DNA of 64,000 nt from Sphingobacteriales bacterium (GTDB lineage: Bacteria; Bacteroidota; Bacteroidia; UKL13-3): positions 43,097 to 107,096 of the forward strand of contig JAJTEN010000001.1 of assembly GCA_021298155.1 (NCBI GenBank). The letters are read 5' to 3'. Each line of letters starts with the position of its first letter. Within the stretch, counting starts at the first letter, position 1. The translations under genes and the position numbers were made by a program. The notes under the pieces were generated by a model that saw only the letters and a list, made by a program, of their open reading frames with translations, had not been told where the DNA came from and did not search any database. Shown here piece after piece: positions 34,201-43,995 of the stretch.

Positions 34201-37200
34201 ATGAAAAAACTATTCTTATTATTTACTTTAACGTTTTTGGTTTTTTACAGCAATGCGCAACAGTTATTTACAGAAGACTTTGATTATGTAAATGGCCAAA
34301 CATTAAATGTTAATACTTGGACGCAGAATGGTGGTGGACCTGGAACCAATGCATTGGTAGATTCACCAGGATTAACCTATTCTGGTTATATACTTTCAGG
34401 AATTGGAAACGCTGCCTATTTGCAGAGTAGTGGTCGCGATTACTACAAGCAATTGGGTAGTGCATACAATACTGGTTCAATTTATTATTCTTTAATGGTA
34501 AGACCAGATACGGCTCGTACAGGTGATTATTTTTTCGGGTTGTTTACCTCAACTAACATTACTAATTATTTTGCTCGTTTATATGTTAGACAGGCTGGAA
34601 CAGGATTTTATAGATTAGGGATTAGTAAAGGTAATGAGGCGCCCGTTTATGCTGCAGATTCATTTCCTGTAGGAACGGTTTCTTTGGTGGTAGCAAAATA
34701 TGTTTTTACTACTGGTTCTGCTACAAACGACTTAGTAACAATGTATCAATTTACCTCAGGTTTTCCGGCAACAGAGCCAAGCACGCCATCTGCAGTTGCA
34801 ACCAGTGTGGGTACTCAAGATATGACAAATTTTGGTATTGTTGGTTTACGTCAGGGTACAACGGCAAGTTCTCCGGGAGTTAAAATAGATGGGATTAGAA
34901 TAGGTCAAACTTGGGCAGACTTAAATGCTGTAACAACAAATAGGCCAGGTAGATTGCAATTTATTTTTGCAGGAAATATTACCTCAAACTCTGTTCGCTT
35001 GCAGTTTAATAAGCCAACCAATTATAAAAACAACCTGCATACTGTGCTTATATTCTTAAAAAGAGGGGTAAGTATTTCTGCAAATGATCCGGTGCGCTCT
35101 GCGGCATATTACCAGGCTGATAGCAATTTTGCTGGCAATGGAACTGCCTATGAATTTGATACGGCTAAGTGTGTGTATAATGGAGATGGTAATTTGGTTG
35201 ATGTAACCGGGCTCCAGCCGCAAACTAGGTATATTGCCATGGGATTTTGCATTTCAGAAGGAGATTCTTTGTATTCTGATTCTACGGTTTCAGCATCATT
35301 TATTACCACTTCTACAGCTCCTGGACAAGCATTTGGATTTCAATTCACAGCAACCTCAACCAATTCTATCCGTTTAAATTGGACAAGAAATCCGAATTAC
35401 AATGTTGCGAATCATACAACGGTAGTTTTCTTGAAAGAGTTATCAGCTATTAATGTGGGTGTTAATAATGCTAATCCATATTTGTATTTCCCCGATACAA
35501 ATTTTGCAGCAACAAGTTCTGTATACCAAAACGATGCCAATGCCAAATGTGTATTTAATGGTGATACCACTTTTGTAAATGTTTCTGGTTTAAAACCTGG
35601 TACCCGCTATTATGCCTATTTATTAGGAGCAAATGTATTAGATTCAGTATATAATAATGGTAGTAATGTAAATGGGTTCACTTTATCTAATGGACCACCG
35701 CCAGTTACGCAATTTATTTTTACGGGGAGACTAGAAAATAACTCTAGTGTTAGGTGGACAAAACCTGCAGGGTATAACAATGCCACACATGATATTTTAG
35801 TGTTTATGCGTAAAGATACCATGAATTTGGCATTTGGTGCTCCTACACAGAATCCAAATACCTATGTAGCAGATTCTGTATTTGGCAATGGAACTGGATT
35901 TGAATTTGATAGTCAGGCGAAATGTATATATAGAGGGGATGCTAACTCGGTTAATGTTTCCAATTTGGTAATTAACTCGCGTTATTATTTAGTTGCATAT
36001 GCGGTAAGATCTGATTCTGGTTATTATTCACTACCCAATATTATTAACAACCGTACTATGGTTGATACGAATGTAAGCGTAGTAACTGCCGGTGCAGGAA
36101 GTACAAGTATTACCGTAACTTGGGTAAAGCCTGCCAATTACATAAATGGTACACATACCACAATAATATTTTTGAAGGCAAATTCAGCAATTACTGCTGG
36201 TAACCCAACTCGCAGTGCATTTAGATATACTGCCAATCAAAATTTTGGTTCAGGAACCCGTTATGAGAATGATAATAATGCCTTCTGTGTATACAGAGGA
36301 ACAGGTAATTCTGTTATCATAAATAATCTGGTATTTGGAACCAATTATCATGTATTGGTGTATAGTGTTCGTCAGGCAGATTCAGTATATAGTCGACCAA
36401 ATTACTCTGTTGGGAGTCCGCTACCACCAGCTTCAGTTAATTTTATAGGGCCTTTTGTGAAAACGGATCCAACAACTGGGGTTATTGATTCTACAGGAAA
36501 AAGAGGTAGCTTCTTGGGGGTAGTGTATGGCGGTAATAATCGTACTGCAGGTATTCAATTTGTTATGCGTGATATAACAGGGGGCATTTCTGTTCTACAA
36601 ACGAATAAAAACTTTGGTTATACAGTTACAGAAGGAGATAGTATAGGTGTTTCAGGCATTGTTACACAGGTGAACGGATTGGCAACAATAAGTAACTTGG
36701 ATACTATTGTATTTTTGGGTTCGGGTAAAAATATACAGAAGCCCAAAACATCTACTATTCCAAATGAGAATACAGAGAATGATTTAATTCTTTTTGATCG
36801 AGTTAGTTTATTATCTAATATCACAACTTGGCCTGCAAATGGTACTGTTTTAGCGCAAAATAATTATACAGGAGATACAGTTAGAATTAGGTTGTTTTCT
36901 ACTTCGGGTTTATCAGGCAGGGCAGTGCCAACTGGAGAATTCTCTGTTACTGGGATGGGATCACAGCAAAGCACCTCATTTAATGCTCCATTTGCCTTTA
37001 ATGGTTATTCAGTTGTACCAAGAAGAATTTCAGATATTTCTTTAAACACGGGTGATACGATTGCTAATTTTTCTTTAATAAATCCAGTATTATTTGCGCC
37101 AGTAGAGGTGAATGTAGATACTGCGCGGGTTTTAGATGTAGCTTGTCAATCTGCAAGAATTGTTCGCGGTGTTGGAACTGTTAGATATGGTATTTTAATA

Positions 37201-37674
37201 GATGAGTCTAATGGAGATTTTTCTGTTCCATTGGCATTATTCCCAACCAACAATGGTGGAACAGATACTATTGGTTCATTAAGTTTTGGGCAAATTGGTG
37301 CTTTGGTTCCTTGGTTAGGTGAAGGCGATACGGTTTACCTGAAAGTAAGGATGGTAGCAAACTTTAATGCAGTTTCAAAGCTATCTGTGCAGGAAAGACT
37401 AATTAAAGTATATAAAACAAGATTAGTTGGGGTATATGAATGGGTTAATGGAATTACCATAACTATTTATCCTAACCCTGCTAGTGATAGGTTGAATATT
37501 GAAACAAATGCCAAAATAGAATCCTTGATGTTATTTGATATGCAAGGTAAAACGGTTTTGGAAAGTACAAATATGTCGGATTTAGATGTTTCACAATTAA
37601 TAGAGGGTGTATACATCTTGACGGTTAAAACAGACGCCGGAATAATACACAAACGTATTCAAGTGAAGCGTTAA
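34201..37674 (+). CDS. Large secreted multidomain protein with fibronectin-like repeats and T9SS sorting domain
   Basis: A 1157-residue surface or secreted protein. Signal peptide 1-20 (YSNAQ). Residues about 21-245 form the same beta-rich domain as in the 423-residue protein at 29635. Four repeats of about 123 residues start near 247, 374, 498 and 622; each has a variant of NxxHTTVIFLK, a D/N-x-FGxGT-x-YExD segment, CVYxGDxN and a closing TRYY strand, a fibronectin III-like fold. Residues about 742-850 resemble an OB-fold domain (GSFLGVVYGGNNRTAGIQFVMRD). The C-terminal type A sorting domain begins at YPNPASDRLNIE near 1089 and ends IQVKR. No catalytic residues are evident; adhesion or scaffold function is an inference. 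Confidence 0.85.
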   Translation: MKKLFLLFTLTFLVFYSNAQQLFTEDFDYVNGQTLNVNTWTQNGGGPGTNALVDSPGLTYSGYILSGIGNAAYLQSSGRDYYKQLGSAYNTGSIYYSLMVRPDTARTGDYFFGLFTSTNITNYFARLYVRQAGTGFYRLGISKGNEAPVYAADSFPVGTVSLVVAKYVFTTGSATNDLVTMYQFTSGFPATEPSTPSAVATSVGTQDMTNFGIVGLRQGTTASSPGVKIDGIRIGQTWADLNAVTTNRPGRLQFIFAGNITSNSVRLQFNKPTNYKNNLHTVLIFLKRGVSISANDPVRSAAYYQADSNFAGNGTAYEFDTAKCVYNGDGNLVDVTGLQPQTRYIAMGFCISEGDSLYSDSTVSASFITTSTAPGQAFGFQFTATSTNSIRLNWTRNPNYNVANHTTVVFLKELSAINVGVNNANPYLYFPDTNFAATSSVYQNDANAKCVFNGDTTFVNVSGLKPGTRYYAYLLGANVLDSVYNNGSNVNGFTLSNGPPPVTQFIFTGRLENNSSVRWTKPAGYNNATHDILVFMRKDTMNLAFGAPTQNPNTYVADSVFGNGTGFEFDSQAKCIYRGDANSVNVSNLVINSRYYLVAYAVRSDSGYYSLPNIINNRTMVDTNVSVVTAGAGSTSITVTWVKPANYINGTHTTIIFLKANSAITAGNPTRSAFRYTANQNFGSGTRYENDNNAFCVYRGTGNSVIINNLVFGTNYHVLVYSVRQADSVYSRPNYSVGSPLPPASVNFIGPFVKTDPTTGVIDSTGKRGSFLGVVYGGNNRTAGIQFVMRDITGGISVLQTNKNFGYTVTEGDSIGVSGIVTQVNGLATISNLDTIVFLGSGKNIQKPKTSTIPNENTENDLILFDRVSLLSNITTWPANGTVLAQNNYTGDTVRIRLFSTSGLSGRAVPTGEFSVTGMGSQQSTSFNAPFAFNGYSVVPRRISDISLNTGDTIANFSLINPVLFAPVEVNVDTARVLDVACQSARIVRGVGTVRYGILIDESNGDFSVPLALFPTNNGGTDTIGSLSFGQIGALVPWLGEGDTVYLKVRMVANFNAVSKLSVQERLIKVYKTRLVGVYEWVNGITITIYPNPASDRLNIETNAKIESLMLFDMQGKTVLESTNMSDLDVSQLIEGVYILTVKTDAGIIHKRIQVKR

Positions 37675-37690
37675 GCTGTTCAAATTAAGG

Positions 37691-37734
37691 CATAAAAAAA
37701 GCGGCATCTTTTGAAGATAGCCGCTTTTTTTATG
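37691..37734. terminator. Bidirectional terminator between convergent genes
   Basis: A long hairpin with GCGGC/GCCGC core (37701-37705 and 37720-37724), ATCTT/AAGAT extension with one bulged A, and CATAAAAAAA/TTTTTTTATG arms. The A and T tracts on both sides let it serve both converging genes. Confidence 0.92.
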
Positions 37735-37743
37735 TGTATTTAT

Positions 37744-40140
37744 TTAAAATCTATTTGGTTCATATTCCTGCATTAATTGCAATATGGCATCATAAATTTC
37801 TTCAGCATTGGGTTTGCTAAAATAATCTCCGTCAGTTCCATAAGCCGGCCTATGTGCTTTGGCTGTAATGGTAATTGGTTGCGCATCTAATGTAAAATAG
37901 CCACCTTGCTTTTCTAAAATTTGCTGTAAAATATATGCACTTGCACCACCTGGTACATCTTCATCTATTACTGCTAGTTTGTTGGTTTTTTGAAGTGATT
38001 GCCCGATTAGATGGTGTATGTCAAACGGCAATAAAGTTTGTGCATCAATGATTTCAAGGCTAATGCCAATTTCAGATAACATTTGAGCTGCATCTTGAAC
38101 AATTCTTAAGGTTGAGCCGTAAGAAACAACAGTAATATCATTTCCTTCAGCTAGTATTTCTGGGATACCTAATGGGATGGTATATTCGCCTAAATTATCT
38201 GGCATTTTTTCCTTTATACGATATCCATTTAAGCATTCAATCATCAGTGCCGGTTCGTCAGAGCGCATTAATGTTTCGTACATTCCAGCAGCCTGCACCA
38301 TATTCCTTGGCGTTAATACATGCATTCCTCGTAGCGCATGTAAAATCATGCCAATGGGAGAGCCTGAATGCCAAATTCCTTCAAGTCTGTGGCCACGGGT
38401 ACGCACTATCAGCGGCGCTTTTTGTCCCCCTTTGGTTCTATATTGTAAGGTGGCAACATCATCACTTAAAGGCTGTAAACCATACAATAAATAGTCTAAA
38501 TATTGAATCTCCGCTATGGGTCTTAGTCCACGCATGGCAGTACCAATTCCCTGACCAATGATAGTAAGTTCTCTAATTCCAGTATCAAAAACTCTGCCTT
38601 CACCGTGTTTTTCTTGGAGTCCGGAAAAACCTTGATTCACATCGCCAATTTTACCAACATCTTCTCCAAATGCCATTACACGAGGATCTTTGCTTAGCAA
38701 TGAGTCGAAATAAGCTACAAGAACTTCTCTACCGTCTACTAATTTAGAGTTGCTACTGAAGCTTGGTTTAACCTCACTAATTTTGAGTGCACTATTATTA
38801 CTTTCACTGAATAAAAACGAATTGTAGCGTTCTTGATTTAGTGCGTCGAAATTTTGTTTAAAACGTAACAAGGCAGTTTTGGCTTCACTTTCATGTTTGT
38901 AAGAGATTCTAAGGGCTTTGTGTATGGCAACGCCAATATCTTTTCTAATAGGTTCTGAAATGGATTGAAGCGCGTTTGTAATTTGGTTCAATTCGGTTTG
39001 ATTCGAGGTGTTTTCCTTGGCTAGGTTTTGTATGAGTTCAACACATTGATTCAATTCACTTTTTATTGGATTTAAATAGGCTTCCCAAGCATTTTTCTTA
39101 GCAATGTTTACTTGAATTTTTGCCTCATTTTCTAGCTTTTCTAACTCGGTTTCTGTTGCTATGTTATTTTTAAGTATCCACTCTTTAAAACGTTTTAAAC
39201 AATCGTTTTCAGCTTCCCAGTTTAAGCGCTCCTTGCTTTTGTAGCGTTCATGAGAACCTGAGGTTGAGTGACCTTGCGGTTGTGTTAATTCTGTTACATG
39301 AATAAGGCATGGTATGTGTTGTTCGCGGGCAATTTTTCCAGCTTCTTCATAAACACTGCAAAGGGCAGGGTAGTCCCAACCTTTTACTGTGAAAATCTGA
39401 TATCCATCACCCTTTTCATCGCGCTGAAAGCCTTTTAATATTTCTGAGATATTTTCTTTGGTAGTCTGGTATTTGGCATGTACTGAAATGCCATAGGAAT
39501 CATCCCAAACGGATACAATCATTGGAACTTGTAAAACGCCACCTGCATTGATGGCTTCAAAAAAATGACCCTCGCTACTACTTGCATTTCCGATAGTTCC
39601 CCAAGCAACCTCATTTCCATTTACAGAGAAATTATTTTCTCCAATGATGTCTTTGTGTTGTCTGTAATATTTTGAGGCGTGCGCTAAACCAACCAATCGG
39701 AGCATTTGGGCGGCAGTTGGTGAGATGTCTGATGAAGAATTTTTGAGGTTTTTGAGGTCCTTCCAATTGCCTGCTTCATCTAGCGTGCGCGTACCATAAT
39801 GGCCATTCATCATTCTTCCTGCACTAGCAGGTTCCGCATTTACATCTGTATGCGCGTACAATTGTGCAAAAAATTCTTGAATACTCAGGAGGTTGCTGGC
39901 CATCATGAAGGTTTGGTCGCGGTAGTAACCACTTCTAAAATCTCCATTTTTAAAGGCTTTTGCCATAGCAATTTGGGGAAGTTCCTTTCCGTCTCCAAAA
40001 ATCCCGAACTTAGCTTTACCTGTAAGTACTTCTTTTCTACCTAATAAACTAGTTAATCTACTTTGGTATGCAATGATATAGTCTGCAACTATTACTGCTT
40101 TATATTTTTGGTCGTCTGCGGCCATTGAAATATCTGTCAT
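37744..40140 (-). CDS. 2-Oxoacid dehydrogenase E1 component, fused alpha and beta subunits
   Basis: A 798-residue thiamine-diphosphate enzyme that decarboxylates a 2-oxoacid (probably branched-chain or a related acid) for transfer to the E2 lipoyl domain. Residues about 1-400 are E1-alpha; the cofactor region reads GNASSSEGHFFEAINAGG-QVPMIVSVWDD, a variant of the usual GDGx(23-28)NN motif. Residues about 465-798 are the transketolase-like E1-beta (ALSKDPRVMAFGEDVGKIGDVNQGF, RGLRPIAEIQYLDYL, VIDEDVPGGASAYILQQ). The alpha-beta fusion is common in Bacteroidota. E2 and E3 genes are not in the window. A consensus promoter lies directly upstream. Confidence 0.92.
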   Translation of the reverse strand: MTDISMAADDQKYKAVIVADYIIAYQSRLTSLLGRKEVLTGKAKFGIFGDGKELPQIAMAKAFKNGDFRSGYYRDQTFMMASNLLSIQEFFAQLYAHTDVNAEPASAGRMMNGHYGTRTLDEAGNWKDLKNLKNSSSDISPTAAQMLRLVGLAHASKYYRQHKDIIGENNFSVNGNEVAWGTIGNASSSEGHFFEAINAGGVLQVPMIVSVWDDSYGISVHAKYQTTKENISEILKGFQRDEKGDGYQIFTVKGWDYPALCSVYEEAGKIAREQHIPCLIHVTELTQPQGHSTSGSHERYKSKERLNWEAENDCLKRFKEWILKNNIATETELEKLENEAKIQVNIAKKNAWEAYLNPIKSELNQCVELIQNLAKENTSNQTELNQITNALQSISEPIRKDIGVAIHKALRISYKHESEAKTALLRFKQNFDALNQERYNSFLFSESNNSALKISEVKPSFSSNSKLVDGREVLVAYFDSLLSKDPRVMAFGEDVGKIGDVNQGFSGLQEKHGEGRVFDTGIRELTIIGQGIGTAMRGLRPIAEIQYLDYLLYGLQPLSDDVATLQYRTKGGQKAPLIVRTRGHRLEGIWHSGSPIGMILHALRGMHVLTPRNMVQAAGMYETLMRSDEPALMIECLNGYRIKEKMPDNLGEYTIPLGIPEILAEGNDITVVSYGSTLRIVQDAAQMLSEIGISLEIIDAQTLLPFDIHHLIGQSLQKTNKLAVIDEDVPGGASAYILQQILEKQGGYFTLDAQPITITAKAHRPAYGTDGDYFSKPNAEEIYDAILQLMQEYEPNRF

Positions 40141-40162
40141 GAATGAAAAAATTCTTCAGTTT

Positions 40163-40194
40163 CAAACCTAAAGATTTTTGATAATTATCCCAAA
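40163..40194 (-). promoter_or_regulatory. Bacteroidota-type promoter of the E1 fusion gene
   Basis: On the minus strand TTTG (40194-40191), a 20-bp spacer, and TAGGTTTG (40170-40163), a perfect TAnnTTTG box. It lies 22 nt upstream of the start at 40140. Confidence 0.7.
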
Positions 40195-40312
40195 CAATCA
40201 TCCTATATTCTTGTTTTTTATTTGGATTCCTAAATAAATGCTTGGTTTTTATTTGTTTTAAGTCATGAAATTTTGACTTTGAATTGTTTGATAAAAATTT
40301 GTAATTGCCAAC

Positions 40313-41014
40313 ATGATAGATGCTTTAGTTCCCCTAATTTCTTTGATAGCCTTAGAGGTTATTTTAGGTATTGATAACATTATATTTATTTCAATTTTGG
40401 CAGATAAATTGCCCGAAAATCAACGTGCAAAACTTAGATTTTATGGAATAGGTTTAGCCATGGTAATGCGCTTAATTTTATTAGCTTTTATTGCATGGAT
40501 ATTAAAACTAGACCATACTTTGTTTACAATATTTGAAATTGATTTTTCTGGAAAAGGATTAATTCTAATTATTGGCGGCTTATTTTTAATTTATAAAAGT
40601 ACCAAGGAGATATACCATAAAACTGAGTTGAAAGAGAATGAAGATATTCCACAAACAAAATCTGCAGGGTTTGGTAAGATGTTAGTAGAGGTTATGTTGT
40701 TAGATTTAGTATTTTCTATAGATTCAATAATAACTGCAGTGGGTATGGTTCAAGAATTATGGGTGATGTATACAGCAGTAATTGTTACCGTTATCATCAT
40801 GCTTATTGCTTCAAAGCCAATTAGTGAATTTATACGAAAGCATCCTTCCTTTAAAATTTTAGCCTTGAGTTTCTTAATGATGATTGGCGTTTCGCTGTTG
40901 GCGGAAGGATTCCATTTTGAAATTCCAAAAGGCTATATTTATTTCTCTATGGCTTTTGCGTTTTTGGTTGATATCATTCAAATGAAAACGATTAAAAGCA
41001 AGCATAATTCTTAA
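40313..41014 (+). CDS. TerC family integral membrane protein
   Basis: A 233-residue protein with about seven transmembrane helices. Two acidic membrane motifs identify the TerC family: LEVILGIDNIIFISILADKLP (near residues 14-34) and LDLVFSIDSIITAVGMV (near 130-147). Members are linked to manganese or calcium export and to tellurite resistance; no ter operon partners are next to it. The 172-nt gap upstream is AT rich with no clear promoter box. The exported ion is inferred from the family only. Confidence 0.92.
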   Translation: MIDALVPLISLIALEVILGIDNIIFISILADKLPENQRAKLRFYGIGLAMVMRLILLAFIAWILKLDHTLFTIFEIDFSGKGLILIIGGLFLIYKSTKEIYHKTELKENEDIPQTKSAGFGKMLVEVMLLDLVFSIDSIITAVGMVQELWVMYTAVIVTVIIMLIASKPISEFIRKHPSFKILALSFLMMIGVSLLAEGFHFEIPKGYIYFSMAFAFLVDIIQMKTIKSKHNS

Positions 41015-41084
41015 CATTGCGAATTGCTTGTTTATTTAAATTTCTAGATTTACTTCATTCAGATAAAAAAAATATCAAATTCAT

Positions 41085-41092
41085 TATCTTTG
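41085..41092 (+). promoter_or_regulatory. -7 box directly before the sensor kinase gene
   Basis: TATCTTTG, a perfect TAnnTTTG box, ends 4 nt before the ATG at 41097, which would give a leaderless transcript. No TTG -33 box is found at 17-23 bp, so support is partial. Confidence 0.4.
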
Positions 41093-41096
41093 ACTT

Positions 41097-43931
41097 ATGT
41101 TAATTGATAATGCAAAATACAAACAGTTGTTTAGAGCTGTTTTATTGTCTTCTGAGGCGCTGATAAGTGATAAGGTTGCAGCTGAGGTAATGAATGAGGT
41201 TATAGCTGTGCTGGGTGAAGCCGCTGATGTAGACCGCGTATACATTTTTAAAAATAGTTTTGAAAATGGTGAACCTGTTTTTATGCACTATGAATATGAA
41301 TGGGTTAAAGACGGAGTTGAAGCACATCTTGGGTCAGAATTATTGGCTGCACTGCCTTGGTCTGACTTTGATTGGTTAAAAGGTCATTTGCGAGATGGCG
41401 GAACCTATGCAGCTTCAACCAATGAGATGGAGGATGGCGTATTTAAAGAAACTTTAGAGGTTCAAGATATTAAAAGCATTTTATTTACACCCATTATTTT
41501 TGATCATAAATTTTGGGGATATATTGGGTTTGATGATTGTACTCAATTTAGAAATTGGTTAGAAATAGAGGTAAGCACTTTACTGGCAATTTCGGCAAAT
41601 ATTGGTTCATATTTGAAAAGAAATGAATTAGCAGAGGCTTTGTCGACTCAATATGCAGTTTCAATCAAACAAAAAGAATTTTATGAAACCATTTTTAATA
41701 ATATTCCTGCAGATATTGTAGCGTTTGATAATCAGCATAAATATTTATTTTTAAATAAACATTCGGTAAAAAGTAAAGAAGTGCGTGATTGGATGATTGG
41801 GAAAGATGATTTTGATTATTGTGAATGGCGCAAAAAGCCAACGAATATTGCAATAGAGAGAAGAGCTCAGTTCAATGAAATGTTAGCAACCAAAAAGCCA
41901 CATCAATTTGAGGAGAAAATGTTCACAGATACGGGTGATTACAGTTATCACATGCGGGTAATGCAACCTGTTATTAATGGGCAAGACGAAGTAGAAATGG
42001 TTATTGGGTATGGCTTGGATGTTACCACAATTAAGAATCAAGAAGAGTTAATTATTAAACAAAATGAAGCCATTGCAAATTCCCCAGATGGTATTGCTTT
42101 ATTAGACAATAAAGGTGTTTACTACTACATGAATCCTGCCCATGAATCTATCTTTGAATATGGAAAGGATGGTTTAATAGGGAAATCATGGCAAATATTA
42201 TATAAACCTGAGGATGCTGAATACTTAATTAATAAAGTATTTCCAATTTTGAATGAGAATGGTATTTGGAACGGACAAGTTCAAGCTCAAACGAAAAATG
42301 GAAAACCCGTTTTTCAAGACTTAACCTTAAGGCTATTGGAGGATGGTTCTTTGGTTTGTATCACCCGAGACGTATCAGAATTGGTTCTGAATATGCGTTT
42401 ATTAGAGGAAGCAAATCAGAAGTTAGGTTTGGCCATTCAAACCACCCAGCTTGGATTTTATGAATGGGATATGGTTAAAGATGAATTAGAGAGCAATGAG
42501 ATTTTTAATGAAATATTAGGCTTTGATAATGTTGAGAAACATACGCATGTTATAAATGACTGGTTTAGTAGTATTCACCCCGATGATTTGTATTTAGTTT
42601 CTGAGGCACTTGCTAAACAGCGCAAAGTTAGTGATGAAATTGAAGTAGAAAATTTTAGTATTGAATACCGAATTAAAGGGTCTAAGGGAGATTATATTTG
42701 GGTTCTTGATATCGGTAAAGTAACTAATTTTGATACTAATGGAATGCCTTTAACCCTTGTTGGTTTTATTGTTGATATTTCATCTAACAAGAGTATTGAA
42801 GAAAAAATTAGAGTAAGTGAAAAGCGCTATAGAGATTTAGTTGAAAATTTGCGAGAAGTTATTTTTGAAACAGATGGAAATGCAAATTTTGTATTTTTAA
42901 ATCCCGCTTGGCAACAACTTACAGGGTATTCTATTGAGGAGTCTTTGGGTAAAAGCTTTGTAGATTTTTATTATCCTGATGTAACACTCATTGAACAGTC
43001 GTTTAGCCTGTTTGATTTAGTAAATCCTGCAGATGCATATTTGCATATTGAATTGCCTTTGCAACACAAAAACAAGCAATTAATTTGGTTTGATGTTGAA
43101 ATTAATAAGTTGTTTGATGAGGATACCGGTAAACTTAAGGCAAGCGTTGGTTCTATTGAAGATATAACCAAAAGAAAGTTAGCAGAGAATGAACTAAAAC
43201 AAGCTTTAGCAAAAGAAAAACAGCTTGGAGACTTAAAAGCGAGGTTTGTTGGCATGGCATCGCATGAATTTCGCACGCCTTTAGCAGGAATTCGAAGTAG
43301 TGCAGAATTAATTCAGTTGCTTATTAATAAAAATGCAAACGAATTATCGCCAAACATCGTGAACAATGTTTTCGATAAAATTGATAAAATTAAATTTGAT
43401 GTAGATCGAATTACAGGGTTAATGACTGATGTATTAACCATGGGTAGTATTGAATCTGAGAAAATTACATTTCAGGCGCAACTTGGTGATTTGGTTGCAT
43501 TTACCCAGAATTATTTAAATGTGGAAGGTGTAAGATACTTGTTGGGGCATGATTTGAGATTTAATGCTGAAATAGGTGCTGCACCAATACAATTCGATTC
43601 AAAACTTATCGTGCACGTATATAATAATTTAATGAGCAACGCAGCTAAATATGCTGCCCCAAATACGGCTATTGAGGTAAGTATAGCCCAAAAGAAAAAT
43701 CATGTACAGGTTATTTTTAGAGATCATGGTATTGGAATTCCATCCAGTGAATTACCATTTATTTTTGATACTTTCTTCAGAAGTTCAAATGTAGAGAATA
43801 TACCTGGAACCGGACTTGGCCTGTCAATTGCTAAATATTTTATGGATTTACATAAAGGTGAAATACAACTTGAGAGTGAAGTTAATGAAGGTACAAAAGT
43901 GATTCTTAGTTTCCCTCTAATAAAAACATAG
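41097..43931 (+). CDS. Multi-PAS sensor histidine kinase with N-terminal GAF domain
   Basis: A 944-residue soluble kinase; no membrane helices are visible. A GAF domain covers about residues 15-175 (EALISDKVAAEVMNEVIAVLGEAADVDRVYIF, FTPIIFDHKFWGYIGFDDC). Four PAS domains follow, at about 190-310, 315-430, 440-570 and 575-700, several with PAC endings. The HisKA domain has the phospho-acceptor in MASHEFRTPL (His723), and the ATPase has the N box NNLMSNAAKYA near 850 and the G boxes FRDHGIGIP and GTGLGLSIAKYF. No receiver domain is attached and no response regulator is adjacent, so the partner is unknown. Signals are probably small molecules or redox state sensed in the cytoplasm. Confidence 0.93.
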   Translation: MLIDNAKYKQLFRAVLLSSEALISDKVAAEVMNEVIAVLGEAADVDRVYIFKNSFENGEPVFMHYEYEWVKDGVEAHLGSELLAALPWSDFDWLKGHLRDGGTYAASTNEMEDGVFKETLEVQDIKSILFTPIIFDHKFWGYIGFDDCTQFRNWLEIEVSTLLAISANIGSYLKRNELAEALSTQYAVSIKQKEFYETIFNNIPADIVAFDNQHKYLFLNKHSVKSKEVRDWMIGKDDFDYCEWRKKPTNIAIERRAQFNEMLATKKPHQFEEKMFTDTGDYSYHMRVMQPVINGQDEVEMVIGYGLDVTTIKNQEELIIKQNEAIANSPDGIALLDNKGVYYYMNPAHESIFEYGKDGLIGKSWQILYKPEDAEYLINKVFPILNENGIWNGQVQAQTKNGKPVFQDLTLRLLEDGSLVCITRDVSELVLNMRLLEEANQKLGLAIQTTQLGFYEWDMVKDELESNEIFNEILGFDNVEKHTHVINDWFSSIHPDDLYLVSEALAKQRKVSDEIEVENFSIEYRIKGSKGDYIWVLDIGKVTNFDTNGMPLTLVGFIVDISSNKSIEEKIRVSEKRYRDLVENLREVIFETDGNANFVFLNPAWQQLTGYSIEESLGKSFVDFYYPDVTLIEQSFSLFDLVNPADAYLHIELPLQHKNKQLIWFDVEINKLFDEDTGKLKASVGSIEDITKRKLAENELKQALAKEKQLGDLKARFVGMASHEFRTPLAGIRSSAELIQLLINKNANELSPNIVNNVFDKIDKIKFDVDRITGLMTDVLTMGSIESEKITFQAQLGDLVAFTQNYLNVEGVRYLLGHDLRFNAEIGAAPIQFDSKLIVHVYNNLMSNAAKYAAPNTAIEVSIAQKKNHVQVIFRDHGIGIPSSELPFIFDTFFRSSNVENIPGTGLGLSIAKYFMDLHKGEIQLESEVNEGTKVILSFPLIKT

Positions 43932-43950
43932 CTTGATACACTTAAAGTAG

Positions 43951-43979
43951 TTGTCTTTATTGAAAAACGCTTACTTTTG
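43951..43979 (+). promoter_or_regulatory. Bacteroidota-type promoter of the yicC-gmk-nadD unit
   Basis: TTG at 43951-43953, an 18-bp spacer and TACTTTTG at 43972-43979, a perfect -7 box, 16 nt upstream of the yicC ATG at 43996. The following genes are spaced 13 and 1 nt apart, so they likely share this start. Confidence 0.65.
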
Positions 43980-43995
43980 TTGCTTACCCAATTTT

